Shown: in pieces, positions 46,132-57,981 of the stretch | Layout of the letters: each line of letters opens with the position of its first letter | How positions within the stretch are numbered: the stretch's first letter is position 1 | Source of the DNA: Riptortus pedestris | Lineage: Eukaryota; Arthropoda; Insecta; Hemiptera; Alydidae | DNA: 64,000 nt | Assembly (NCBI GenBank): GCA_019009955.1 | Contig: CM032228.1 | Coordinates: 99,941,001-100,005,000, forward strand | Direction: 5' to 3' | Notes under the pieces: generated by a model | What the model was told of the DNA's origin: nothing | What the model saw: only the letters and a program-made list of their open reading frames with translations | The model's database searches: none | Program-made: the position numbers and the translations under genes

Positions 46132-47643
46132 TTTCATTATCTTACAAGAAATAATCACAGCAGACTCTGGCCCATTAAATATAAATTAAAATATGACCCA
46201 AGCAGTATTCTAAGAATGAAATCATCTTTTTCTTATATGATTCCTTTCTTTTTCGGGAGTTCTTGATTCCATATTCTCCTTGACTACAGTGTAAAGATTA
46301 TAATGGGCATGGTAAAACTTTATATGTTAGGTTTTGTTTGATGGAGTAATTAGTTTTTTTTGAGCGATGTCTCGAAGGAGATGATTTGATACTTTAAATA
46401 GTGCCCAGTGGCCTTAGAACAATAGCGCTTGTATACGGAGGTACTCCAAAACACACATTTTGCTATTTGTGTGGGTAATGTGTAGAATAATAAGAGAGAA
46501 GAGAACTAAACAATTTAATAATTGTATCAACAATTTACTATGTTTTTGGGGCAGTTTCGCACGAGGCACTCACTCTTTCTTTTGTCCTTCTCTAACCTCG
46601 ATGAACAGGTTATGCACGCAGTGTTGCCACTAGCCCGCTCTCCCTCCCGACTCGCTATTAAATTTGAAAGCAGGGGCCCCCAGGTGGCAGCTAGACGCAA
46701 GTTTATATAACTGTTAACTGTTACATGCTTATAAATCCATACATCCCCTATTTAAAACTCCCGAAATAATTCCCCAGTTATTAATGGGTGAAACAGCTAG
46801 TTTCATATAATAATCTGGATTTATCACTTTATAAAATATATGTAAACTGTACAAAGAAATGAACCATCTAACTGAAGTATTGCAGGTGAGCTTACTTGGT
46901 AAAACAAAGGTTAACATTTATCACCATATTCTAAATAATAAATGTATGATGAGGTGTATTGAGGTGCGTTGGAGCATTCTCTCCATAGAATAGCTGGTAA
47001 AGCAGTGAAGACAGAAGATCTGGAAGGCAGCCAGCCCCTCATGTCCCTGTCACTAGACCCAATACAGAGGCTCACTGTTATAATGAAAGTCCTTATCTTA
47101 CAGCTCCCAGCTCTACAACCCACAGCCCTATTTACATATAAATAGATTTATTGAAACTGAATGAAACAGCCAAGAAATCCTTAATGTAGTAGTTTTCTTC
47201 GATCAAGCCACTATTATTAATGACATCTTGAATTAAGAGGAACGCACATTACTAAGCTAAACATTCCAACATGATGTAACGGTTACTCTAAATTTATTTT
47301 AACACTTAGTGTAATCCCCACACAAATCTTTTAATATTTTAATCATTATTATTGGTTAGTGTCATACAAAAAGACAAGAAGAAATCATTGCATGATTTTG
47401 CAATCTCGACCTGTGTGCGTTTCAGAAAAAATTGAGTTCAAGAAAAAAGCTAAGAGGTCATACATGTAAGAATATCGTTGTTGAAGAATAGGGCCGTTGT
47501 TGATTATTGGTGCTCGTCTAATCATCCTTCACCATCCAACATTTCTGTAGAAGTCATCTCACCATTTTTAGAGTTTCGTTATCAGACACCTCCTTTTGAT
47601 TTTCTTCTGAAAGCATAGTATTCCTATATTAACAGTCCTCGAA
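46132..47643. other. no gene recognised; one CTCF-like motif
   Basis: No coding region identified. The stretch 46540-46700 is less AT-rich, with a CCCCCAGGTGGCAGC motif at 46677-46691. The stretch 46960-47130 has a 70-codon minus frame (46911-47123) with no known domain. Confidence 0.4.
46677..46691 (+). promoter_or_regulatory. CTCF-like binding motif (candidate)
   Basis: CCCCCAGGTGGCAGC fits the CTCF consensus CCASYAGRKGGCRSY at 14 of 15 positions. It lies in a locally GC-richer stretch. The match is by eye, and one motif alone does not show binding. Confidence 0.3.
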
Positions 47644-48389
47644 ATGAATACATGTCATACTAGAAACATAAAAAGCTATTTGAGTAATCTAACGGCAGTT
47701 CAAATACAAGCTTTATCCAGTTCAATCCAAACCTCAGGTCCATTACTAACAGAATTGATATACTGGGAGTATATTCCAGGGGATGAATCTGATCTTTCAT
47801 CAATACTTTTTTATAATAATTATTTTAGGTCTAACTGTCGACGAAGAGACCATTTAGACATTCCACATGACTTACAGGAACTTTTGTCCGATTACAGTAA
47901 TTACATAGACTCAATCATTAAACATCTAAAATACATTAATATATACAACACACTATAATCTACAATTTCTTCACACAACTCTTCACTTATTTCCTACATT
48001 AGGAGGGTGTATACACTTTAATTATATTTATTATTATTTTATTTATTTTTTTGGTTTCCCTTTCCTTTTTTTTTATTTATTCATTTTTTCTTTGTTTTTC
48101 GCTTTTCCTTATTTTATTATTATTTTTTTTCTTTCTTTTTTTTCTCCCGTCAATACTTACTTTTTCATTTATTTTATTTTTACCACCCTGATGTTTCCAT
48201 ATAAAATATTGTTTGTATCATATAAAACTGGTATTCCAATGAGCCATATCAAAAACCATCATAGTTCACTCCTTTTCTGTTTCTTTCTATTTTGTGTTTT
48301 TTTTTTTTTTGGTATTCGCTTTTTTGTGCACAATTGAATTATGAGTAAATCGCCGGTGTTGCGGAACTCATTTAAATAAATAAATAAAT
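47644..48389 (+). pseudogene. LINE 3' end
   Basis: A 104-codon frame (47644-47958) ends with DHLDIPHDLQELLSDYSNYI and then IIKHLKYINIYNTL to the stop. This matches the C-termini at 15.7 kb and 40.5 kb (ELL.D.S.(Y/F)ID). The upstream part of the frame is not recognised, and the zinc knuckle is missing. A T-rich 3' UTR follows, with CGCCGGTGTTGCGGAACTC and an (AAAT)n tail ending near 48389, as in the sister copy at 40.8 kb. Confidence 0.7.
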
Positions 48390-48453
48390 CATTTAGTTTT
48401 AAAGTAAACTTGCAATGATACTCAGTTCTTTACTATCTCTTCACAGCTTTGAG

Positions 48454-48497
48454 ACGAACAAAGCTGATCTCTTTTGCTTTAAATGAGCTTTGTTCGT
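48454..48497. repeat. perfect 12-bp hairpin, 20-nt loop
   Basis: ACGAACAAAGCT (48454-48465) and AGCTTTGTTCGT (48486-48497) are exact complements. No element or gene around it explains the hairpin. It could be the ends of a very short element or a stem in an RNA. Confidence 0.85.
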
Positions 48498-49049
48498 ACC
48501 ATTGAGATCCTCAACACCAAGGCATCGAAGGGCACAATCGATCCTGTCTTTCTTCTAGTGAGTATGTAATGGCATTTTCTTTGTCAAAAAATTTTTAATC
48601 TTACATTGATTCAGAAAATTAAAAAATATACTAATTTTATTTACTCACTATTGAAAATTGAATAAGTTAATTTAAGCTTAAGTCATATTAAAGAATTGCT
48701 TAAACAACGGAGAAAAGTTTAATGAGAATTGATTTTTTTTTTAGTGCAGGAGCTCCGTTTTTAGATCCTTTTGAGGTAAGAAAAATTGCTCTGATAAAAT
48801 GGCGAATATGAGCCTGAGAGTGGAAGAGGCGGGGATTAATATTGATCATGCATTACCATATAAATAGGGCAGTATGTCCGGTGTCTTGTTATTTATGTTG
48901 AAACACCATCCCTAGCTCATCATTTTTAGGGCTCATCCTTAGCTCCCTCCCACGTAAGTCTCCAATCAATTATAAAATCATTAATCATTCCAACATGGGG
49001 TTCGAAATCGATTAACTTATGTTATATCTTATAAGTTTTGGTTTACCTT

Positions 49050-49245
49050 AACAGGAAAAGGTAGACCTTAACTCGACCTACGAGTAGAGTGGCGAGTTCG
49101 ATTCTCGCCTGGGCAAAGGAAATTATTTAGTGACGGAATTCATTAAATAACATCCTAAGTCTCCCACCCTGGCTAGAAAAGGGTGGTAACCCGTCCCAAT
49201 TAGCCTTAGTTGCAAAAAGTGAACGTTAATAAATAAACAGGAAAA
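49050..49245 (+). mobile_element. tRNA-derived SINE, 5'-truncated, with 10-bp target-site duplication
   Basis: The body (49060-49235) has the B box (GTTCGATTC), TTTAGTGACGGAATTCATT, GGCTAGAAAAGGGTGG and GTGAACGTTAATAAATAA. AACAGGAAAA flanks both sides (49050-49059 and 49236-49245). Most of the tRNA-like head, including the A box, is missing. Confidence 0.8.
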
Positions 49246-50365
49246 ACATAAAATTCGACGAGCCTTCCTTATTTTATATGTTTACTAATAGTGATACTGT
49301 GGTATACCTTAAAACTGATACTCCTGGTTTTTATAATCGGGAACTATGGAATACATTCAAGTTGATAACAGTGTCACTGAGATGGGCTTTGTTGACTCGT
49401 TGTATACAAGAGGTGGAGAGATAGTTTTGAACTGAGGTAGAATGTTAAAGGGTCGTTATGGTTTGATTAAAAAAGAAACCACACCAACGAAAAAAGAAGA
49501 CCAACAAAATTCTAAAAGAACGTTCTAAAAATAATGACATATTGGAGTATGCTAGCTGCAAACCCAACTGAATGATAAAATATGGTTGTAGAGGTCCAAG
49601 TCTCGTAACGGCTGTAACTCCTAAAAAAATTATCATTGTCAAAAGATTAGATTCAGTTCACTTCAAGCCATAATTTTTTCTGATAATGACTTTGGTCCTT
49701 CAATTGGATTGATATAACACTTATGTAATGTTAAAATGCTTTCTAGGTTTTAGGGTTAGATTGGTGTTCATTTTGAGCACTTATTGGATACAATCTATTC
49801 AGAACAAAATCAAACGTTTCTTGTTAAGAGATTCCTAAAATAAATGATGTCTTCCTTGTTGAGAGTGCAGGATGAGTGGACTAATATCGATATAGAAGAA
49901 CTATGCTCTACAGACTCAGTTTCATGACTCCACAGACAAAGCCTCTTATATTTTCCTTGAAGTCATTTTTTTGGAAATGTACAAGGGATGAGGGTTACAG
50001 GGGCGTAAGTTTTTCCTTCCTATTGCATGAAACTAATTAAAAGTAAAGGGGTTTTTTCCAGATCGCATCTGCTTCAGCAATGGAGCCAGAAAATTGAAGA
50101 AGACGAAGAAAACTAAAATTTATATAACGAGAGTATCTCTTTACTCCGGAATACGTGAATAATCTGGGTCATCGCTCAGCTGCAAATGATTAAATTTCAC
50201 TAATTCGTCCAACATTTAAATCTTATACCACGGTAAAGACACAATTAAAAATATTGCCAATGATTTCAGGTGAATGATTGATTTCAGAGGTATTGGACTT
50301 CATAATTTTGTAAATGAACAGTTCATATTTCACATAGAAGATAAATTTAATCTTCTGAACGTCTG
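49246..50365. other. AT-rich DNA, no gene seen
   Basis: No recognisable coding region or repeat. A 65-codon minus frame at 49445-49642 has no known motif. Confidence 0.5.
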
Positions 50366-50570
50366 TGGCTCAGGTTAGCCATGTGAGATAAAGCGTTGAC
50401 CTTAACCTCTAGAGTGCCGAATACGATTTCCGCCTAGGCAATAGGAATTTATTTAGTGGCGTAATTCATTAGGCAAAAGCCTTAGTCCCACCCTGGCAAG
50501 AAAAGGGTGGTAATCTGTAGAGAACCCGTCCCAATTAGCCTTAGTCGCAAATTTCGATCTTAATAAATAA
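50366..50570 (+). mobile_element. tRNA-derived SINE, near full length, diverged
   Basis: It begins GGCTCAGGTTAGCCATGTGA with the A box intact. The B-box region is altered (TACGATTTC). TTTAGTGGCG, CCACCCTGGCAAGAAAAGGG, CCGTCCCAATTAGCC and TTAATAAATAA follow. No clear target duplication. Confidence 0.75.
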
Positions 50571-51377
50571 TTTAAATTTAAATGAAAAGGTTAATTATTT
50601 CCATCATGATTTAGTAGATTTTTTTTTATAACAGCAGATCTATCGGGAACTTTGAACCTTAATTTTATGAATTTAGTGAAGTCTTCAAGCATAAATTACT
50701 GAAAGTGTTTCTGTAAGGTGTAAGGTGGGGGCAATAAATATGAATGATGAGGTGTAGAGGATGGTGAGTGAGAAGGGCACTTTAAGATGTTAGATGGGCT
50801 CGGCAGATACAGTGTACCTTACCGAACATGGCGGCTCGAAAACCAACATGGTGGACACGCTACACCCGCCAATTTATATCCCTTGCCTCTAGACTTGCTG
50901 CTTTTTTAAAAGTCCCTCCTGGGATACTAACAAGGAAACTTACATGACCGCCAAATCCTTTCATCTGATACCACTCATCTCATACAGGACTCGCTCTCTT
51001 GAATTAAATTTAATGCGGGATGTTACATTATACTCCGTCAGTCTTAACTAATCTTATTTTATTTGCCCTCAAGTGGTCCCAGGGGAAACACGTCTTCCCA
51101 AACTGAATAGATATTACTTCTAGCAATCCAAATGTAATTGAGCGTCTTTCTACATCTCTTCACGTGGCCATTATCACTCATAGAGTAGATCTGTAGGCAA
51201 TAGTTTCTAGTAATAAAGCTAAACGAATATCAATCATGATTCCTCTGGGAGCGAAAATCGGCCTTATATAAATGCTATTCAACATACCCATCGCCCCACG
51301 TAAACCTCTCACCCTTGAGCAAAATCAAATGCAGTGTCTTATACAACAGATGACCGGGAAATTATTTCAGAACATCA
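50571..51377. other. no gene recognised
   Basis: No coding region. Near 50826-50855 two ACATGG(C/T)GG motifs lie 22 bp apart in a less AT-rich stretch (50700-50960). Confidence 0.35.
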
Positions 51378-51500
51378 TCTTCAGGGAAGACATTGCACTA
51401 TTGGCAATGTCTCATGACGAAATGTTTAGAATGCTGACATATTAGTTCGAATTGAAGAGAAGTTCTCATAAAACAGAACTATTACAAGCATATAGGTTAA
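51378..51500 (+). pseudogene. possible LINE RT fragment (YxDD-box region)
   Basis: One frame reads FREDIALLAMSHDEMFRMLT, a stop, then FELKRSSHKTELL. This resembles the YADD-IALLA box of LINE RT with the catalytic motif altered to FRED, followed by an NKTEL-like block. An (AAT)n-like stretch lies just after (51522-51540). It is short and has no second motif. Confidence 0.4.
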
Positions 51501-51803
51501 AATTTGTTTTTAAGTTGAATATAATAATAAAATAATAGTACTAACCCTGCCAACAAGCCTACGGAAGACAAGCGCAGCACAAGTAAGCCGACACTCCATT
51601 TCATGATTTAGGCACTGAATAATCCACATATTGAAGACTTAGGCTTCTCCTGGTATTTTGCTTTGAGGTGTTCACAATCAACCACAAGAAACGCTGTAGT
51701 ATCTCGACAGCTTTCTAGGAAGTGTCATCAACTTTTACAAACAAAATGTATTCTTAGTGACAGAGGATATTGCAATTTTGACAATTAGTCTGAAAACTAA
51801 AAA

Positions 51804-53151
51804 GTCCGTCACGCAGGGGCTGCGTAAACTAAGCAGATTTCCCACGTGAAGTTTTACAATAGAGAAATTTCACGAGAGCCGAGCCAGTCAAAGAAACGGC
51901 CGAACTAGGTTTTGGCGGGAAAGTAACTCTCGTCCGTTAGGCTCCAAGATTAAATTAAAAACAATTCAATCTCAAAAAACAACAAGAACACAAAAAATGG
52001 ACTTACCGCTAATGATAGCAGCGCTCTGTACACTTATTACACCAACACTAAATAGTACCACAGAATATCCATTATTTGTAAGACTTAATACTACTGTGAA
52101 TATTAAATAAACAAATAAAGGGCAAGTCAAATGGTAAGAACCTTCCTGATAGCAAACAGTCTGAGTTCTAAACAATCAGGTTAGCCAGCTTTTACCGGAA
52201 ATAAAAGCAATTACTGAAATATATTTGAATATAAGTTATAAATTTTATTCATATAACTATTTATTGTATCCAGTACTGTAATTAATAATAGAACGTAACC
52301 TACAACGTAATACAGCTGGATTGTAAACAAACAGGTTAGCCAACCTTGTAGTGCAGTATCGATAGATAGACCGGAAAAACAAACAATTAAAGAAATATAT
52401 CTGAATATAAAATATTAATTTTATTGGAAATTATTTATTATAGTTAGTGGAGTAATTTGAAATGAATCTAAATAATTTCTATCTCAATCACTCAGATTTT
52501 TGTAGTCCAAGAAAAAAAAAGGGAGGGGGGGTTCAACAGAACGTATTTGTTTGTTCCTCGTAAAATAAAGCTTTGTTGAAAACAATATTTTGTATTTAAC
52601 CTAATAATGAGGTGGTTCATTAGATATCAGCTTATTATTAATATGTCCCTGGTAGGAGTAGGGGTTTACTGAAAGCGGAACTAATTACAAAAAATACAAA
52701 TATCTCGGTTAATACTCATTATACGGAAAATATGTATAGAACAATATTTATAGCAAATGTAATTTGCAATAAGATTGATTTCATACAATTTTTCGATCCG
52801 ACGAATAGTAACGGAGATATTTCGATTTTTCGAAAATCCTCCCCTCTAAACCCCCCCTCCCACTGGTCCGATTTCAGCCGTTAACGAACTTGATCTTTAT
52901 TTTTACATAAAACGACTAAATTTCGAGTTTGGTAACGGTCAAACAAAAATTGCGACCGCTAGAGCGGTAACAGACAAATATATAGATAGATATATATATA
53001 TATATATATATATAGATATATATATACAGTTTTGAACGGACCTCATTTTCGTCATCTACTGAGTAGGATCGATGGACATTTGAAGAAAAATGTTGAAAAT
53101 TCCGTCATGAGTACAACCTCAATAGCTGATTTCCCTGAAGGGAAATCTGCT
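51804..53151 (-). mobile_element. family H copy, long form, complete ends
   Basis: The minus-strand right end starts at 51804 (GTCCGTCACGCAGGGGCTGC) and the left end is at 53151 (GGGAAATCTGCT). At 1348 bp it is the longest unsplit copy. The extra length lies in the right half, where a block with ACCGGAAA and TGAATATAA text occurs twice (about 52180-52270 and 52330-52440), so part has been tandemly duplicated. Between 52660 and 53151 it follows the short form, with TA-rich tracts at 52981-53029. The 67-codon minus frame at 51972-52175 is not recognised. Confidence 0.8.
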
Positions 53152-54277
53152 AAAAGAACAGTATAACGTCAGCAGCTAACACAAGATTAGAAATAGCACA
53201 TGGAAAAGCAATAGAACATGATACAGGCAAGCAATAAAACAATGTATAGTCCAGCCATAGAAAAGCATATATTCAAGTCATGGAGAATCATATAGTCAAG
53301 CCAATAGGGCAGTATATATTCAAGCTTTACAGCTCAGTCATCCCGTGGAAAGACAAACCGAACTAGTTTCTAATAGCCCAATAACTCGCAGCAATGCTTA
53401 TCGCAGTATTGAACGTTGGCACATAAAAGTAATTATCGTAATTCAATAAAGAGAAGGAATACTCGATGAATAATAAAGGCTAGAATTAGCCTGGATATAG
53501 CAGGATTGCTTACTGGTTTTGGAGGCAATGTAACAGAGGGATGGCTGAGGACAGAGCAAAAATGAAAATGTGGGCGTGGGCCATCCATTATAATGATAGA
53601 GAGAATTATGCCGGGCCTGCATTATTGAAATATAAATGGGAGAGTTTTATATAGCCTCTATCGGAAGCCATAAATACAGAGAGACGGCACCCAAACCCTG
53701 TTTATATGTCATATATCATGTGAGGAGGGTTTTGTCTTTCCTCAATTAGTCATTGGCAAGGAGATGATTGCCTATATATTACTAATTCACGCTCTCTTTA
53801 TTATAAACATAACCATATTTAGATGAATCAAGCATTGTTTTTTTTTTAATGATCAACTCTTTTTTCCTTAAATTCCAATATATCTGACAAATATCTATTA
53901 TATGCGGTCATCTCTCACATTTGTCATAACTCTTACATTTCTAGCCCAAAAGTGTCTTTTCATTTGACTCATTTTTAGCTACTTTATCCCCGTTGGTTTC
54001 ATGATTGCGCCGTCAGTCAGAGGATTCATATATACAATTGTTCTTCAGGTCAGATGATTGTTTTCGTGGTCTCCAGGTAAACAAGTATGGAACGGAAGGC
54101 GATCACATGAACTGTTGTCCTGATGTCTCCTGGTAGGGGCTATCCAAAAATAAAGGCATCAAGAAGAGAGTTCCACTCGAGGCAAGAAATATGCTGAAGT
54201 ATACCATAATATTTAATTTATCATTAATTTTATTTCAAGACGCCTTCAGTCAGCTAAAAGAGGTTTACTAGTATTTT
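53152..54277. other. no gene seen; possible conserved non-coding block
   Basis: No coding region. The stretch 53400-53770 differs from the repeat-filled DNA on both sides: it is unique in the window and less AT-rich. It is a candidate for a conserved non-coding block, only by inference. Confidence 0.35.
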
Positions 54278-54394
54278 AGCAGATTTCTCTTAATGCAATC
54301 TGCTATTGAGATTGTTTGAGCACGCAATTCTTCGAAAACTTTCTTCAAATGCTCATCGATGCTGCCTAGGAAATGACGAAACTGACATCCGTAC

Positions 54395-54398
<4 letters not shown>
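54278..54398 (+). mobile_element. family H left half, adjoining a Penelope-like fragment at (TA)n
   Basis: It starts AGCAGATTTCTC, then AATGCAATCTGCTATTGAG, CTCATCGATGCTGCCTAGG and AAATGACGAAACTGACATCC. It ends in (TA)n at 54399-54438, directly followed by the Penelope-like segment. The right half is not seen beyond it. Confidence 0.7.
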
Positions 54399-54439
<41 letters not shown>

Positions 54440-54440
<1 letters not shown>

Positions 54441-54967
54441 GTTTTCTTCCACGTGGAAGTGAATTATATTGCAGGTTGAGTACCACACACTTAAAAAAGC
54501 GGCAAACCATCATCCCACAAAAGCGGCACAGAAGAAAATCTGATGGAACTGCAAATTCATTCATCCAAAAAATGAGTGGAAAGCCCTTGGACCCAATAAC
54601 CATTCCCTTCATTAAGCCTCTTTCAGAGAAAAAGATAGAAAACATGTTGAAAAAAGCAGGGATCAAGACGGCTTGCTGGAGAATCAAGGCTCTCAAAAAT
54701 CGATTCCCCAAGCGTAAAGATAGGGTTCCACCACTAGAGAGTTCAGACATCTACCAGATATCCTGCCCTTCCTGTGATACATCTGTAGGGCAGATAGGTA
54801 GAAAGATCAAATCCCGGACCAAAGAGCATTTAACTGCTAAAGCAAGTGAAATAAAGAAGCACCAGACAGACGATCATGGATGGTTGCAAGTTGAAGTGTT
54901 ACATCATCTACCCAAAGGAAAGAAAATGGATCGGGTTGATAGGATAGAAATTAAATTGGGCCTCTGA
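54440..54967 (+). pseudogene. Penelope-like element, C-terminal GIY-YIG endonuclease fragment
   Basis: The open frame 54476-54967 (163 codons) reads ITIPFIKPLSEKKIENMLKK, the usual link after the Penelope RT. LKNRF..KDRVPPLESSDIYQ then leads into a GIY-YIG-type domain: ISCPSCDTSVGQIGRKIKSR and TKEH. The core is degenerate: GIY reads DIY and YIG reads SVG, while the GR and R..EH residues are kept. The RT domain is missing. It begins right after a (TA)n tract of family H and runs on into P-family-like DNA at 55.25 kb. A palindrome CTTCCACGTGGAAG lies just upstream. Probably inactive, given the altered core and lost RT. Confidence 0.8.
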
Positions 54968-55249
54968 GGATGTAAGAGGAACATTAATATCAAAGGCAAT
55001 GGAGGAGACCTGCTCAAGTAGGTGGTGGCAACCTTCTTAGCCCAACTGCCCGGTCAGACCAGTCTGCTCCTAGAGCCCTTCAAGTCAACATCTAGGACAT
55101 AAAGAAGGCGCCCTCTCTCTTCATTATTGATACTTATATTGCATTTAAGATATTTATTTCATATTATTATTCTATATTGGTTAAGTACTTGTGTTTTTAA
55201 TTTTTTTTTATTTGGTTGAATTAAGGATTAATTTATTAAACTCGACTGT

Positions 55250-55565
55250 TGTTTTTGCTTTGCCTTTTTGAATGTAAATTAATTTTTTTTTATTACCATT
55301 GTTATTTATTTCCATCAGGTATATAAATTATTAGAAAATTCGAGCTTTTTAATTTTTTGAATAAATAACTTAAGTAGAACAATATTGATAACCTTCAAGC
55401 GGGAGGGGAAGTTGTAGGGAAGGTAACCCACTTAATTGTCTTAACTTATGACCCTTACGGAAAAACAATATGCCCTGACGGCCTTATCTGTGAAGCCTTA
55501 CTGTAACAATTCCATCTTTATTCAATCAACAATGATTCCCCGCGCATCGCCAGGTACCTTAGGTA
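55250..55565 (-). mobile_element. P-family fragment downstream of the Penelope-like frame
   Basis: On the minus strand it begins GGTACCTGGCGATGCGCGGG, the P start of the 'b' type, and includes text matching 60.34-60.89 kb (TTCCATCAGGTATATAAATTA and GTAGAACAATATTGATAAC in diverged form). It lies in the DNA following the GIY-YIG frame and could be part of the same element. Confidence 0.5.
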
Positions 55566-56550
55566 ACACCCACCAGCCAGGTACAGAAACACACACGCAA
55601 TTCCTGGGTTGTTTTGTCCATGCTTGTTTGTTTTATGTGTGTAATGTCCTCTTCTTTTTGTGGTAGATGACATACTATTTCAGATTGCCCAAGTCCCTCT
55701 AAACTCTAAATAATTGATTTCCCAGCCCTTCTGTGTGTGTGTGTGTGTGTGTGAGTCTATGTAGAGTCATAGTAGTTACAAATGATATACTTTAAAATTA
55801 AAACAAACAAATTGCTCAATAACAGCAACACGGCGTTGTTAAGTTATTTTTCCGACATAAATTCATAAAATTCCAAATGCCTGAAATGTTTTTTTTGTTA
55901 TAAAAGTTGACTGCTAAGTAATCTGACTGGAACCGATGGCCCATAAAGAAATGAAAGTAAAAATGTCAATAAAAAAGAGGGATCGGGACTAAGTCCTTTG
56001 AAGTGGAACAGAATAAAAGAGGACAAGTGCTAATGAGTTAACCAAAGGCTGATGATTTTAATTGATATAGCGAGCCAACTTACTGGTAATGAGGCCTTCT
56101 CACAAGTTTTATAAGGGAAATTATTTTTATCATTCTTTTTCTTTTTTATGAAATGTACAAAGAAAGCGATACCAGATAAATATATTATTAGGTACTGTAT
56201 TTATTCATTGTCACTTTTTATTTTACCGTTATTTCTGTGGTAAAATATTCCAACATTTTAAAACATTATTTGTTTCAACTTTTATGTACTATAAATCTTT
56301 ATTGAACTTTCTGTTTTGTCCAATTAAATAAAAAATTATAGTAAAAGTTAAGACAGGAATGAAACAAGAAATCTAATGCAATACGAATACAACACAATGG
56401 GGACAATGATTAAAAATCATTTTGAGTATCATAAATTCAATCTTGTTTTAGTAAGCGTAATTTAAGACTTATAGCAGAAACTGAATATATTTATTAATTA
56501 CCTGTCCCATCAGTAGATACATTTTCACAGTGCTGCTCTATTAACATATA
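55566..56550. other. no gene seen
   Basis: A (GT)n tract lies at 55731-55753. Otherwise AT-rich with no recognisable gene or repeat. A 72-codon frame at 55448-55666 starts in the P fragment and has no motif. Confidence 0.5.
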
Positions 56551-57120
56551 AATGTCTGTCACTCAGGAGATGTGTAAACTTAACAGATTTCCCATGTACT
56601 GGAATGACACGCTAGGACCCAATTCCACCATCTATTCTTTATTTCCCCCTGAAGAAGGCCTATGCTGAATTGAAATCTCAGCTCACATGAGATATTTAGA
56701 AGCTTTTACCTCAGTTACTCAAAGTGAAATTGGATTGAGTAGGTGTCCAGAGAGGGTTTACTATTGAAGGCAGATAAAAAACAATAACTAACCTTAATAT
56801 AATGATAAATCCTCGGGGGAAACATCTATACAATAACAGTTATAAAATCTTTCTATCTGCTACCTACTAACAGAGTATATATATTTCGAGTTTACAAATT
56901 AACTAGCTCTTTTCTAGGTTTGATTTCAGCCATTAACAAATATAATGTTGCGGGTAAATATGGTATTGATCTACTAAACATATTCGAGTGATCATAATTG
57001 ATTCCACATAGTATCGGTCAGATGGAAACAGTTTTCGGAATATTTCATGATTCATTAACTTATTGCTATCTTGAAAAAAGTATAAGTGGGAGTTCACTGA
57101 AGGCTCAAACCAAAAAAAAC
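56551..57120 (-). mobile_element. family H copy, diverged, in tandem with the next copy
   Basis: The minus-strand right end is recognisable but altered (GTCTGTCACTCAGGAGATG, TGTAAACTTAACAGATTTCCC). Right-half landmarks follow: GGTTTACTATTGAAGG, TTGATTTCAGCCATTAAC and GTGGGAGTTCACTGAAGG. It runs directly into the right end of the copy starting at 57121. Confidence 0.55.
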
Positions 57121-57929
57121 GTCCGTCATGCAGGGGCTGCGTAAACTAAGCAGATTTCCCTCGTGAAGTTTAATAATAGCTAAATCTACATACTGCTAAC
57201 AAAACACCAGCGTAAATAAATACAAACGGAAATAAGAAATGTTTCATCCAATTTCAATAACCTGCCGACAGGAAGCGTTAGGTTAGAAATGTAAACAAAC
57301 GGGTCGGCCCGCCTCAGACCGGAAAGAAAAACAATTACTGAAATATATCAGAATATAACATATTTATTTTATTGAGAACTATTTACTATATCTAGTACTG
57401 TATTTATAATAAGTCAGAATAATTGTTATTTCAATAAATCAAATTTTAGTAGTCCAAAACCTTAAGACGGGGGGGGGGGGGGTCACCGGGACATATATGC
57501 ATGTATCTCGTATAATAAAGGCCTCTTGAATACAATTTTTTGTATTTAAACTTCGAATAATGTGATTTATTATGTAGCAGAGTATTGTTTATGTAACATG
57601 AGAAGAAGTGGCGGTTTGCTAATGGCTTAAAACTGAAAAATGCAAATATCTCGGTTAATATGCAAGATAGAGAAGAAATGTATATAACAATATTTATAGA
57701 AGGTCTAATTTGCAATAAGATTGGTTCTATACAGTTTTTCGATCCGACCTATAGTAACGGAGATATTTCTAATTTTCGAAAATCCCTCCCTCTAAACCCC
57801 CCCCCCCACTGGTCCGATTTCAGCCGTTAACGAACTTGATCTCCAGGTTTACCTAAAACGATTAAATACCGAGTTTGGTGACGATAAAACATAAAATTGC
57901 GCTTGAAAAAACCGCTAGAGTGTTAACAG

Positions 57930-57980
<51 letters not shown>

Positions 57981-57981
<1 letters not shown>

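Noticed and set aside
54268..54750. 160-codon minus frame
   Set aside because: It reads through the antisense of the Penelope-like frame, a (TA)n tract and a family H end.
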